Assembly: GCA_024641365.1 (NCBI GenBank)
Contig: JAHEDF010000037.1
Coordinates: 1-15,053, forward strand
Direction: 5' to 3'
Length of the DNA: 15,053 bases
Source: Planctomycetota bacterium
Lineage (GTDB): Bacteria; Planctomycetota; UBA11346
The position numbers and the translations under genes are program-made. This document shows, in pieces, positions 1 through 7,829 of this stretch (its first letter is position 1; the number at the start of each line of letters is the position of its first letter). The notes below the pieces were generated by a model. It did no database searches and was not told where the DNA came from. It saw only the letters and a list, made by a program, of their open reading frames with translations.

Positions 1-34
1 AGGCTTTTGGTGCGCCTTATCGCACCAAAAGCCT
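1..34. repeat. Perfect inverted repeat at the window edge (14-bp arms, 6-nt loop)
   Basis: Bases 1-14 (AGGCTTTTGGTGCG) are the exact reverse complement of bases 21-34, separated by the loop CCTTAT. The hairpin lies at the very start of the window and inside the 3' part of the open glycoside hydrolase gene. A coding region would not normally need such a perfect palindrome. Its position at the edge suggests a fold-back or chimeric end from assembly or amplification, in which case bases 1 to about 17 may not be genomic. It could also be a real structured element. Confidence 0.85.
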
Positions 35-2042
35 GCCATCGATCGCCTTGATCAATCCATTCAAACCACCACAGCATAGGCATGCCCGCATTGCCACTCA
101 CCATCGCTGACCAACCAGCAGATGCTAATTCAGCAATTAATTCAGGTGAAGAACCACCTTGCGATGTGCCACCAAATTCTGTTACCCAAACAGGTTTATT
201 AAATTTTCCCAACCCACGATTCGGATCTAACATGCCAAAATAAATTAAATCAACTAAGGTGTTATTACGCGACGCTGATCGTCCCCCACTATGATAGGCA
301 TCAATGCAAATGTAATCAATTCCAGGCAAGCTGCATATTTCTGGATATGGTTTTCGATAATCTCCCGACCAATGCGTGGTAATACCATGTTTATAGCTAT
401 CAATTTCCCTCATATGCGCTGCGGCGCGTTCATGCCATAAACTACGCGTCTTCACTCGCTGTTCATAGCTTGCGATTGGTGGTAAATTAGTTGAAAATCC
501 GCTACGTTGTCGATCTCCCATAGCCGTTAAATTAATTTCTGAATATAATTTCCATCCTAATACCGCTGGGTGATCAGCATACCGAGCGACTAAATAGCGT
601 CGCAAATTAGCCTGGCCAACATAAGCCTGTTCTTCATAAAATAATTGGTACGGCTCTATAAATGGCCCGCCATTTTCTTTATTCCAAGGGTTATCTTTCC
701 ATTCGCGATCATTACTGGGAGATGCTTGCCCATGATTATTAATAACTAAATTAATACGAATACCATTGGCGTACGCATCATCTAATATGCGATCCATTTT
801 TGCCGCATGAAACTGATTATAGCGACCAACACCCCCATAACCCGGCCAATCAGCGTTCCATTCCAACGCGGTGTTCCAACTCGACATCCATATTTCCGTC
901 GCATTTCCCCCGGCCCCAGCCAGCCGCTTAAATTGTGCCGCATAAGCTTCGGTTCCTCGCTCTGGTGTTAAAATAGTACCTAAGCGCTGACGACTACGCT
1001 CATCAAAAGTTGAATGTAAATTAACGCCAATTGGCCAATACCATTTTTTACCAACGCGAAAGAATCGAACATCTTGTTCATCATTTCTTACATAATCATC
1101 CCATGTGTGGCCTTCTACATGAATTGAAGGCATGGTAATGGTTATTTTTTTCTCATTATTCCAGGTCGCTTCTAAATGTCCGGTCCAAAGACCTGGTTCT
1201 GGTGGTCGCCAACGAATTGCGAAATGACACGCCCCGATTGGTATGCCAATTTGTTTATCGCCACGATCGACCAATGCGGTTGGTTCTAGTGCAAAACCTG
1301 GTATGCGTATTTCTTGGCCACTTGGACTTTTGAAAACGGCATCCAACGAAAATTCTTGTGGATCATATGGATTACTTGGAAAAGGAACTGGTTTTACTAA
1401 GGCAGTCCACCGTGCTCCAGTCGTAATATGAATGTCGCCATGATTATTTTGCTGTTCATAATGTAAATCTTGCAGTCGGTAGATATTTTGTTGTTGATTT
1501 ATTTGAACCGGGTCACTGTCCTTTTCTTGATCTCTCATCATGACTTGTTTCATATCACTGACAGTTAGCGGTGTTGATACGGGTTGCATCGACCACATAA
1601 ATAATCCAGCCTGTGTTGTTGCACTTTGTGCAACGCTATCCCATGCACCGCGATGCGGTTCACCACGCATATGCGTTGATGGATTAATCGGAATGGAAAT
1701 ATAATTAATACCAGGCCGTATTGGCGATGGTGCATTGCATTGGTACCAACGTCCATGTCGATCTGCGACAAATCCGCCAATGCCTATATTACTTGGTATA
1801 TCATGTGGGGCAAAAACGACTGCTCGTAATTCACATGGACCAGATTTTACTGTTCCAGACAATGGCAGCACGGTGGTCAGTGGTGCTCGCAAATTTACAG
1901 TAATACCATCCGTGGGTACCTGAGTGGCATTATTTTGCGCGCTTATAGTTATATCGTTTTCTGCTGGCTTCTGCTCACCAGCAGCAAGTTCCTGGGCCAC
2001 AAAGAAGACCCACAAGCAAGCCCAAAACATGACTATACGCAT
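1..2042 (-). CDS. Secreted clan-A type glycoside hydrolase with DUF5060-like domain (3' end missing)
   Basis: The frame is open from ATG 2042 to the left edge: 680 complete codons, no stop. The N-terminus (MRIVMFWACLWVFFVAQELA) looks like a signal peptide, so the product is probably exported. Residues about 30-190 look beta-rich and unassigned. Residues about 200-305 resemble the DUF5060 beta-sandwich that precedes catalytic domains in many PVC and Bacteroidota glycosidases. From about residue 330 (PIGVNLHST) a TIM barrel follows. Two glutamates sit where clan GH-A has its acid/base and nucleophile: E502 in WKLYSEINL and E622 in VWVTEFGG. The usual Asn before the acid/base is Ser here. The likely substrate is a plant or algal polysaccharide such as a beta-glycan or mannan, but the exact family is not readable. 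The last residues coincide with the edge hairpin and may be wrong. It lies downstream of sthA on the same strand. Confidence 0.82.
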   Translation of the reverse strand, partial: MRIVMFWACLWVFFVAQELAAGEQKPAENDITISAQNNATQVPTDGITVNLRAPLTTVLPLSGTVKSGPCELRAVVFAPHDIPSNIGIGGFVADRHGRWYQCNAPSPIRPGINYISIPINPSTHMRGEPHRGAWDSVAQSATTQAGLFMWSMQPVSTPLTVSDMKQVMMRDQEKDSDPVQINQQQNIYRLQDLHYEQQNNHGDIHITTGARWTALVKPVPFPSNPYDPQEFSLDAVFKSPSGQEIRIPGFALEPTALVDRGDKQIGIPIGACHFAIRWRPPEPGLWTGHLEATWNNEKKITITMPSIHVEGHTWDDYVRNDEQDVRFFRVGKKWYWPIGVNLHSTFDERSRQRLGTILTPERGTEAYAAQFKRLAGAGGNATEIWMSSWNTALEWNADWPGYGGVGRYNQFHAAKMDRILDDAYANGIRINLVINNHGQASPSNDREWKDNPWNKENGGPFIEPYQLFYEEQAYVGQANLRRYLVARYADHPAVLGWKLYSEINLTAMGDRQRSGFSTNLPPIASYEQRVKTRSLWHERAAAHMREIDSYKHGITTHWSGDYRKPYPEICSLPGIDYICIDAYHSGGRSASRNNTLVDLIYFGMLDPNRGLGKFNKPVWVTEFGGTSQGGSSPELIAELASAGWSAMVSGNAGMPMLWWFEWIDQGDRWQAFGAIRRTKS

Positions 2043-2100
2043 CAACGCTCTACCTGATATCTCATCCGATCACCTGGCAAGGAACTTGCACGTCTTTTGC

Positions 2101-2128
2101 TGAAACGAATAGACAACCGACCGTTTCA
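2101..2128. promoter_or_regulatory. Inverted repeat upstream of the glycoside hydrolase
   Basis: TGAAACG (2101-2107) and CGTTTCA (2122-2128) are perfect 7-bp arms separated by 14 nt. They lie 59-86 bp upstream of the hydrolase start and downstream of the sthA stop. A smaller repeat, GCAAG-GAA-CTTGC, sits at 2077-2089. There is no U-run, so an intrinsic terminator is unlikely. An operator for a sugar-responsive repressor is possible, but the arms are short enough to arise by chance. Confidence 0.2.
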
Positions 2129-2191
2129 CTGCCAAACCATACGGCACATTTTAATGCGTTTTCAGCCCCATCCTTGCACATGAGCCATTGG

Positions 2192-3589
2192 TTAGAATAG
2201 GCGATTCAGGCCGTTTAAAGCCGCTACGCGGTACGCCTCTGCCATGGTCGGATAATTAAATGTCGTATGGATAAAATACTTCAAATTATTCCCAGGTGCT
2301 GGCTGTGCCATAATAGCTTGTCCAATGTGAATAATTTCACTCGCCTGATCACCAAAACAATGAATACCTAATACTTCTAACGTTTCACGATGGAATAATA
2401 ATTTCAGCATCCCAACTGGTTGTCCACTAATTTGCGCGCGAGCTAAACTGCGAAACATCGAATGACCGACTTCATAAGGTATTTTCGCCGCCGTTAATTC
2501 GCGCTCATTGCGACCTAATGAACTAATTTCAGGTGAGGTGTAAATACCCGTTGGAATAACGCGCGCTAAAGCTTCATCACCATGACCATGTACAATATGC
2601 GTCGCCGCATAACGACCTTGGTCATAGGCGGCACTCGCTAAGCTTGGTGGTCCAATAACATCGCCAACAGCATAAATATTTGCAACTGGTGTTTGAAAAT
2701 CATCACTGACTTTTATTTGACCACGTTCATTCGGTTGAATACCAATACTTTCTAATCCCATACCACGAGAATTCCCCATACGTCCATTTGCCCATAACAA
2801 TACGTCGGTTTTTATCACTTTACCCGATTCAAGGTGTAAAATTACACCATCTTGTATACCTTCTACTTTTTGAAAATTTTCATTATGCCGTAACAAGACA
2901 CCTTGTTCTCGTAAATGATAGCTGAGGGCATCAATAATTTCATCGTCTAAAAATGCCAATAATTTATCACGGCTATTTACTAAATTTACCTTTAAACCAA
3001 GACTCCTAAAAATCGATGCGTATTCACAGCCAATCACGCCTGCACCATAAATGGTTATCGATTTCGGCATGAAACCCATCGTTAAAATCGTGTCGCTATC
3101 AAATATACGTGTGTGTGTAAAGTCGACATTTGGTGGACGATACGGTCGAGATCCAGTCGCTACGACAAAATGATCGGCCGAAAAAGTTTCTGACGTGCCA
3201 TGATTGTCATTTACTTCAATCGTCTTGGTATCTAAAAACTTTGCATGTCCATTTATCAGACGAACATGATTGCGATCATAAAAAGTACTACGCATGGAAA
3301 CTTGCTTACGAATCACACCTTCGGCATGACGTAACAATTGTGGAAAAGTAATTTCTAATTTATCAGATACATGACTAAATAGCGGGTTGTTTTTTACGTT
3401 TAAAATTCCTTGTACCGATTGACGTAACGCTTTACTCGGAATCGTCCCCCAATGCGTGCAACCTCCACCCACTTCACGATACACTTCAACTATGGCCACG
3501 GATTTGCCATTTTTTGCTGCCTGCATGGCAGCGCCTTCCCCACCTGGACCACTCCCAATCACGATAACATCAAAGTGTGCACCAACCAT
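2192..3589 (-). CDS. sthA: Soluble pyridine nucleotide transhydrogenase (Si-specific)
   Basis: SthA is a cytoplasmic flavoprotein that passes hydride between NADPH and NAD+, usually draining excess NADPH. The 465-residue product matches the usual length and reads like enterobacterial SthA throughout. It has an FAD-binding GSGPGG at residues 12-17, the [13 protein letters not shown] segment in which Thr replaces the second redox cysteine of the lipoamide-dehydrogenase superfamily, a nucleotide-binding GAGVIG near 182-187, and the diagnostic C-terminus [17 protein letters not shown] longer frame begins at 3640, but ATG 3589 is chosen: a strong GAGGAG lies 6 nt upstream and the N-terminus then aligns with known SthA. 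It stands alone between two secreted-protein genes. The 130-bp leader contains a 12-bp palindrome. Confidence 0.96.
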   Translation of the reverse strand: MVGAHFDVIVIGSGPGGEGAAMQAAKNGKSVAIVEVYREVGGGCTHWGTIPSKALRQSVQGILNVKNNPLFSHVSDKLEITFPQLLRHAEGVIRKQVSMRSTFYDRNHVRLINGHAKFLDTKTIEVNDNHGTSETFSADHFVVATGSRPYRPPNVDFTHTRIFDSDTILTMGFMPKSITIYGAGVIGCEYASIFRSLGLKVNLVNSRDKLLAFLDDEIIDALSYHLREQGVLLRHNENFQKVEGIQDGVILHLESGKVIKTDVLLWANGRMGNSRGMGLESIGIQPNERGQIKVSDDFQTPVANIYAVGDVIGPPSLASAAYDQGRYAATHIVHGHGDEALARVIPTGIYTSPEISSLGRNERELTAAKIPYEVGHSMFRSLARAQISGQPVGMLKLLFHRETLEVLGIHCFGDQASEIIHIGQAIMAQPAPGNNLKYFIHTTFNYPTMAEAYRVAALNGLNRLF

Positions 3590-3595
3590 GAACAG

Positions 3596-3601
3596 CTCCT
3601 C
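3596..3601 (-). promoter_or_regulatory. Shine-Dalgarno sequence that fixes the sthA start
   Basis: On the minus strand this reads GAGGAG, 6 nt before ATG 3589. No comparable sequence precedes the upstream in-frame ATG at 3640, so the shorter 465-residue form is preferred. Confidence 0.75.
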
Positions 3602-3657
3602 AACTGGTTTTACTTTAGAAGCCAATTGAGCAGATGCCACCCATCACTAATAGCATA

Positions 3658-3669
3658 CTGTTGCAACAG
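3658..3669. promoter_or_regulatory. 12-bp perfect palindrome upstream of sthA
   Basis: CTGTTGCAACAG is its own reverse complement and lies 69-80 bp upstream of the sthA ATG, in the short gap after the stop of the preceding minus-strand gene. Its size and position suit a dimeric repressor or activator site. No named regulator motif is recognised and the function is inferred only from symmetry and location. Confidence 0.3.
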
Positions 3670-3718
3670 CGGCTCACCTGAATCAGATATTAAATAAACA
3701 ATAACAATTTGTATAAAA

Positions 3719-4609
3719 TTATCGTTCAAAGAACGCGGGATCACGATCAGCAAATACCCAAACTTTTTCTCCGGTAATTACCAACAATGGTTCATCACCT
3801 GCACTAAATGCCATCTGTTTGCCTGTTAATTTTTGCAACGTTGAAACACCGCGTTGCCATTTTTTTCCACCGTCATCACTGCGCAATAATCCTAGTTGTG
3901 GATGCAGAACGTACACACGCTGACCATTGTTAGGATGAACAACTCGTGCACTGGGAATAAATGATTCATTGTTAAATATTTCAGCCGCTAAGGGCTGTGG
4001 TTCAGTCAAGGTTTTTTGCGTAATATTATGTGATTCTTCAACCTGTGGTGTGCCACCATTTGGTTTGGTTTGTGATTCTGTCACTGCAGTTTTTTTAGGT
4101 TCCGTTTTATTTTCTTTTACTTCCTCAATTACTGCTTGTGTGTTCGGATCGTGCCATGCGAGTCCAGGCACAGCTACTTCCCACAACAAAGCCCGTAAGC
4201 GGGCCGCAATCGCCTCAGGTTTTTTTGCTGCTTCCTCCGCTGCCAGGGCGGCTGCTTTTGCCACGGCGTCCGCAGCGTCGGCAGCCTCAATATGTTGCAT
4301 GCGGTCTAGGCGTATTTTTTTTACGGCTGCATTAATTGCATCGGTGGTCGGAGCTAATTGCTCCAATTGATTTCGCGCCGCTACAAAATCTTTCTGTTCA
4401 ATATATTGGTCAGCTCGATGCAACACCGCGATTGCTTCAGCCGCAGCGAGGCGCGGGTCGGCAACATTTTTTTCTACACTGGAGCGACCAACGACAAACA
4501 TCGCCACGCCCCAAGCAAATCCACCGATTAACACGATTACTAAGGTGACGGCCGAAACCGATAAGCGACGTGGTGGTGCAATAGGAACAGGCGCATCAGC
4601 AACAGGCAT
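3719..4609 (-). CDS. Single-pass membrane protein with Ala-rich helical region and C-terminal Asp-box
   Basis: No family was recognised. The 296-residue product has a short Pro-rich N-terminus, one hydrophobic segment at about 18-41 (VSAVTLVIVLIGGFAW), and then an Ala/Glu/Lys-rich region to about residue 145 that looks helical, possibly a coiled coil. A polar Thr/Lys/Pro linker follows. The last 70 residues contain a single Asp-box, SDDGGKKW at about 244-251, the turn motif of sialidase-like and BNR beta-propellers. One Asp-box cannot form a propeller, so this is either a small beta-domain or a remnant. The topology suggests an anchor with the bulk outside the membrane. ATG 4609 is chosen over GTG 4654, which adds 15 unremarkable residues; neither has a good ribosome binding site. 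It follows the two secreted-protein genes on the same strand after about 97 bp and may share their transcript. Confidence 0.75.
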   Translation of the reverse strand: MPVADAPVPIAPPRRLSVSAVTLVIVLIGGFAWGVAMFVVGRSSVEKNVADPRLAAAEAIAVLHRADQYIEQKDFVAARNQLEQLAPTTDAINAAVKKIRLDRMQHIEAADAADAVAKAAALAAEEAAKKPEAIAARLRALLWEVAVPGLAWHDPNTQAVIEEVKENKTEPKKTAVTESQTKPNGGTPQVEESHNITQKTLTEPQPLAAEIFNNESFIPSARVVHPNNGQRVYVLHPQLGLLRSDDGGKKWQRGVSTLQKLTGKQMAFSAGDEPLLVITGEKVWVFADRDPAFFER

Positions 4610-4706
4610 ACCCTGATTCCATACACTTAGGAGCAATTGCAAGCACGGCTCCACCTACAATGGGATAAATGGCAGCTCGCGCTAACGCGGCTTTCCGAGT
4701 TCTCAG

Positions 4707-5555
4707 TTATTGGCGAACAATCCGCACCAAATATTTCACATCACCAGTATAAGCAGAGGAAAAGTCATTGGGGTTGCCACCGCCACCACCGGCGTTTTGA
4801 CGACCGCCGCGTCCTTTTTTAATACCATCACGGTTGGCAATACGCACACTCAATCCAATGATGTCTTCGGTCAGCGTATAAATAAACGGTTTGTCTGCGG
4901 TTCCCGGTGGGATTAAGGTCAGGACTTTCATGTCGTTACCACTATCAATATAGAGTTGTACCCGATTGCCTTCGCTCGAATTTGCATCATCTGGACTTTG
5001 ATTTTTAGCGTTATCTCCTTTTTCATTATCACCTGACCATTTTCCGCTGACGTATTGAAATATAAGCGTGGTTCCCGCACGATGATTTCCCAATGTATAG
5101 CCAGTACCAAACGCTGAGGTAATGCGAATTTCCTTAGCGCCCGTCATGTCTATACGTGGCATATCAATATTTACTGCAGAGACATTCGTTTTCCCGTCAC
5201 CAATTAATATGCCTGTCTTTTTTTCGAGCTTTGCAATAATTTTATCTAAGCTCCCCTTTTCTGTGAAATAAGCTCGCGCTTCTTCATTTTGGCGATCAAG
5301 TTCTAAAACGAGCGTGTATAATTCATCAATAACACTGGGCTCTGCTTTTTTAATTTCTCTTTTAATGGTTATTAAAATATTACGAACGGCTCGGTCGCGT
5401 TCTTTCTGTAGATCTTCATTGAATTCTTGATTTGCTTTGTCTTGAGCTTTATAAAAACGATCTAATTCTACATCAATTGGATCAGCAGCATATATATGCA
5501 TACTTCCTGCAAGAGCTAAAATGGACAGCAAAGCGAGGAACGATTTCATATTCAT
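4707..5555 (-). CDS. Secreted protein of unknown function, coiled-coil N-terminus plus beta-rich C-terminus
   Basis: A 282-residue product with a clear signal peptide (FLALLSILALAGSMHIYA, likely cut near residue 23-24). Residues 28-115 are charged and helical, probably a coiled coil or helical hairpin, ending in LDRQNEEARAYF and a Leu/Lys heptad-like stretch. Residues about 125-245 look like a beta-sandwich, followed by a Gly-rich linker (five consecutive Gly near 256-260) and a short hydrophobic C-terminal strand. No catalytic motif was found. ATG 5555 has AGGAG 7 nt upstream, inside the end of the preceding gene, and overlaps that gene's stop as ATGA, so the two are translationally coupled. 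The helical domain resembles that of the upstream partner, which suggests duplication. A periplasmic or surface structural or adaptor role is possible but not shown. Confidence 0.82.
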   Translation of the reverse strand: MNMKSFLALLSILALAGSMHIYAADPIDVELDRFYKAQDKANQEFNEDLQKERDRAVRNILITIKREIKKAEPSVIDELYTLVLELDRQNEEARAYFTEKGSLDKIIAKLEKKTGILIGDGKTNVSAVNIDMPRIDMTGAKEIRITSAFGTGYTLGNHRAGTTLIFQYVSGKWSGDNEKGDNAKNQSPDDANSSEGNRVQLYIDSGNDMKVLTLIPPGTADKPFIYTLTEDIIGLSVRIANRDGIKKGRGGRQNAGGGGGNPNDFSSAYTGDVKYLVRIVRQ

Positions 5556-5938
5556 TTGTCTGCTCCTAGACCAAGTAAATCAACAGGCTTAGATTCAGCT
5601 TCCAATTCTGCTAAGGTTTTTTCTAACGTGCCAGCTGTCGTATAATAAGCACGCGCTTCCACATTTTCTTTATCTAATTTTAGCACTGCTCGCCACGCTG
5701 CGGCACAACCCGTCTCATCTTTTGCACGAGCGCGATTTTTCGCTAAGGTCGTTAATGTCACAATGCTTTTATAGCGGTAACTTGCGATCGTCTTATCACG
5801 CGTAATTTCTAATTTGGTAACCGCATCATTAAATTTGAGCGACTCACGTTCGACCGTATCGGACGCGCTTGCATAAGTCCCGCCATTGAGCACACAAAGG
5901 AGGACACAGAACAGAGAGATTATAGTAAAGGTCTTCAT
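5552..5938 (-). CDS. Small secreted helical protein, paralogous to the N-terminus of its downstream neighbour
   Basis: A 128-residue product with a signal peptide at about 1-25 (MKTFTIISLFCVLLCVL), followed by a charged helical domain to the end. It contains LDKENVEARAYYT at residues 88-100, matching LDRQNEEARAYFT in the 282-residue neighbour, with similar helical sequence before and after it. It therefore looks like a stand-alone version of that N-terminal domain. ATG 5938 is chosen over an in-frame GTG at 5980, because the signal peptide then begins at the start codon. There is no lipobox, so it is probably soluble in the periplasm. It is the first gene of the minus-strand group, and its leader carries a perfect 12-bp palindrome. 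Function unknown. Confidence 0.8.
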   Translation of the reverse strand: MKTFTIISLFCVLLCVLNGGTYASASDTVERESLKFNDAVTKLEITRDKTIASYRYKSIVTLTTLAKNRARAKDETGCAAAWRAVLKLDKENVEARAYYTTAGTLEKTLAELEAESKPVDLLGLGADK

Positions 5939-5948
5939 AATGTGGGCG

Positions 5949-5960
5949 TCCGTTAACGGA
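5949..5960. promoter_or_regulatory. 12-bp perfect palindrome in the leader of the secreted-protein pair
   Basis: TCCGTTAACGGA is fully self-complementary and ends 10 nt before ATG 5938. The half nearer the gene supplies a GGA that could be the ribosome binding core, so a protein bound here, or an RNA fold, could affect initiation. A second, 8-bp palindrome (ACACGTGT) is at 5999-6006. Regulatory function is inferred from symmetry and position only. Confidence 0.3.
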
Positions 5961-6175
5961 GCAGTGTTCGCATGGTTCACTGCAAAATCGCATTGCCTAC
6001 ACGTGTGGTTCGCGTGATTGGGAGGCTAGCAGGCTATTGAGAAACACAAACCTACCTGGACGCCAGCATCACAACAACGGAAAATTTTGTTATTTTTACG
6101 GTCCTTTCTCGAATACGGATGCTATTTTTTGATCACAAATGCTTAAAGATTACGACCTCTTGGCTGGCATCATGC

Positions 6176-6214
6176 TGTCAGTTATGTGTCAGTTCAAACT
6201 CGCTCTTGTCAGTT
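6176..6214 (+). repeat. Three direct TGTCAGTT repeats upstream of the Nudix/glycosyltransferase operon
   Basis: Exact TGTCAGTT copies begin at 6176, 6187 and 6207, that is 11 and 20 bp apart, close to one and two turns of the helix. They lie 100-140 bp upstream of the Nudix start, where an activator would bind. Three exact 8-mers in 39 bp is unlikely by chance. No known regulator is matched. Confidence 0.4.
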
Positions 6215-6315
6215 TTAGTGCGAAGAGAAACATTTTGCCACGTCGTGAAAAAAAACCGCTATCTGCTCAGCGTTGGCATTGAAGGTTGTCGTGTAATTAT
6301 TCGTAGCGAGCCATT

Positions 6316-6750
6316 ATGAACACGCCGACACCTGATGCATCGACCTTACCTGATTATTGTTGTGCCATAATCTCAGACGAGCGTGGTTCGGTGTTGTTGC
6401 AGTTACGTCCCCCTACGGCGGTTTTCGCGCCTGGACAATTAACCTGTTTTGGCGGACGCCGTGACGTACATGAATCGGTTGATATTTGTTTACGTCGAGA
6501 ATTACGTGAAGAATTAGCTTGGAGTCCACAAGACCTGTATTTCGCCTGCGACCTCTGGCAGGGACCAACATTTATTGCGCGTTTTATGCGTTGCACAATG
6601 TTACCAAATACTGCTCTTACAACAGAGCCTCATTTTCACGCCATTTGGACACCAATTAAAGAGTTGCCGGGATTACCACTTAGTGCATGGCATCGCGTTG
6701 TATTCGACGCTATTACCCGTGGCGAAAATCGAGCCGAGGCCCCAGCATGA
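6316..6750 (+). CDS. Nudix hydrolase
   Basis: Nudix enzymes cleave nucleoside diphosphates linked to another moiety, using a metal held by the Nudix box. This 144-residue protein is one complete Nudix domain. The box GX5EX7REUXEEXGU is at residues 47-69: G47, E53, then RELREELAW at 61-69. The metal-binding glutamates E62, E65 and E66 are present, but the usual Gly near the end of the box is Ala68. Substrate cannot be told from sequence; from the context a nucleotide-sugar or a housekeeping nucleotide is possible. Its stop overlaps the next start as ATGA, so it is the first gene of the glycosyltransferase operon. The ribosome binding site is weak. Confidence 0.9.
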   Translation: MNTPTPDASTLPDYCCAIISDERGSVLLQLRPPTAVFAPGQLTCFGGRRDVHESVDICLRRELREELAWSPQDLYFACDLWQGPTFIARFMRCTMLPNTALTTEPHFHAIWTPIKELPGLPLSAWHRVVFDAITRGENRAEAPA

Positions 6751-7829
6751 TTTATAAACATATGTATTGGGATTTAAGTTATGTGGGGCCGCAATTCCCC
6801 AACGGTGTCAATAGATTTATTCTTGGCTTAGCCGATCATAGTTATTCATTACCGAGTGTCTATTTACTGCGGCCAGATTTAAAAAATAGCCCTTTCCACT
6901 TATTATTACAAAAATGTCCTGGAACTATTCAGTTTATTGCTCCGCCAAACTGGTTACCATGGCGACGACGGTGGGATCAATTACTTCCAGAACCTGGAAT
7001 TTTATTTGCCCCAGGTAATCACTATCGCCCATGTTTGTGGCCAATAGTGCTCGCCGTGCATGATTTAATTCCATTTGAGTTACCCTATTATGCGCGTTTC
7101 CAGCGCTGCTCACCAGCAACCTATGCACAGATGTTAGCGAATGCACAAAAAGTTTTGTGTGTAAGTAAATTTACGGAACAACGCGTTCAAGCATTTCAGC
7201 CACAAGCCAAAACCAGTGTTATTGGTGAAGGATTATTTCCAGAACCAGCGCCTCAAAGACCGGCATGGGCACCGGCATGGCCTTATTATTTATTTGTTGG
7301 TAATGCCGAACCACGCAAATGTATGGAAGATGCCATCGCTTTTGCGTCACACTTACATGATGCCGGGCTCATTATTATCGGTGGTAATTTTGGCCGGCGG
7401 CGACAAGTCAGTTCTTTACTACAAGATTGGACGGGAGCAAAACCAGCGCTGCATTTTTCATCGTGCACTGATGCAGAATTAACCTGGCTCTATCAACATA
7501 CGCGTGCGTTATTGTTTCCGTCACAATATGAGGGTTTTGGTTTACCCGCCTTAGAATGCTTAAGAGCTGGTCGTCCCGTGATTGCACGTCCGATTGGTGC
7601 TATGCGCGAACATTTACATGAGCACGCTATTTGGCATGACGCATGGCACGATGCCGCACCAATTACTTCGCCCACTAATCAGGAGCCAGGAACAATTGCG
7701 CATCCTATACGTGTGGCGATTGATAATTGGAAATCATCATCAGCACTCCAACACTATTTGGCACAGTTTCGTTGGGCAACAGCACAAGCTCATTTGGAAA
7801 ATGTCATTCAAGAGATTACTGCGCCATGA
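6747..7829 (+). CDS. GT4-like (GT-B fold) glycosyltransferase, first of three
   Basis: A 360-residue GT-B enzyme that should move a sugar from a nucleotide donor to a growing surface glycan at the inner face of the membrane. The N-terminal acceptor half includes VHDLIPFE, common in this group. The C-terminal donor half includes FVGNAEPRK and the EX7E motif EGFGLPALE (E262 and E270), which positions the donor. The frame extends back to 6687, but ATG 6747 is chosen: it overlaps the Nudix stop by ATGA, has GAGG 7 nt upstream, and gives a family-typical N-terminus. Donor and linkage are unknown; mannosyl or glucosyl transfer is common in the family. Confidence 0.9.
   Translation: MIYKHMYWDLSYVGPQFPNGVNRFILGLADHSYSLPSVYLLRPDLKNSPFHLLLQKCPGTIQFIAPPNWLPWRRRWDQLLPEPGILFAPGNHYRPCLWPIVLAVHDLIPFELPYYARFQRCSPATYAQMLANAQKVLCVSKFTEQRVQAFQPQAKTSVIGEGLFPEPAPQRPAWAPAWPYYLFVGNAEPRKCMEDAIAFASHLHDAGLIIIGGNFGRRRQVSSLLQDWTGAKPALHFSSCTDAELTWLYQHTRALLFPSQYEGFGLPALECLRAGRPVIARPIGAMREHLHEHAIWHDAWHDAAPITSPTNQEPGTIAHPIRVAIDNWKSSSALQHYLAQFRWATAQAHLENVIQEITAP

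Larger units (their letters stand above)
5939..6315. other. Divergent intergenic region between the secreted-protein genes and the glycan operon
   Basis: These 377 bp separate genes transcribed in opposite directions and must carry promoters for both. The region contains two palindromes near the minus-strand gene and three TGTCAGTT direct repeats nearer the plus-strand operon. No convincing paired -35/-10 promoter could be assigned. A 66-codon frame at 6119-6319 was not accepted as a gene. Confidence 0.6.

Noticed and set aside
3969..4370. A 133-codon plus-strand frame rich in Ala, Cys and Ser
   Set aside because: It is the shadow of the Ala-rich helical region of the minus-strand membrane protein.
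4655..4706. Continuation of the 282-residue secreted protein past its stop into a hydrophobic-looking stretch (AAIYPIVGGAVLAIAP)
   Set aside because: The stretch is in frame after a TAA stop and could suggest a lost membrane tail, but it has no start of its own and is only about 35 codons. Chance is more likely than stop readthrough.
6229..6263. Candidate -10 boxes after TTGTCA or TTGCCA in the divergent intergenic region
   Set aside because: The paired hexamers match the consensus poorly or have the wrong spacing, so no promoter was annotated.
6119..6319. A 66-codon plus-strand frame ending in ATGA overlap with the Nudix gene
   Set aside because: Cys- and Ser-rich composition with no domain, signal or good ribosome binding site, and it contains the direct repeats and likely promoter region. 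The overlap alone is not enough.
7727..7825. A 33-residue N-terminal extension of the second glycosyltransferase
   Set aside because: It lies wholly inside the preceding gene and precedes a family-typical start at 7826 that overlaps the previous stop as ATGA.
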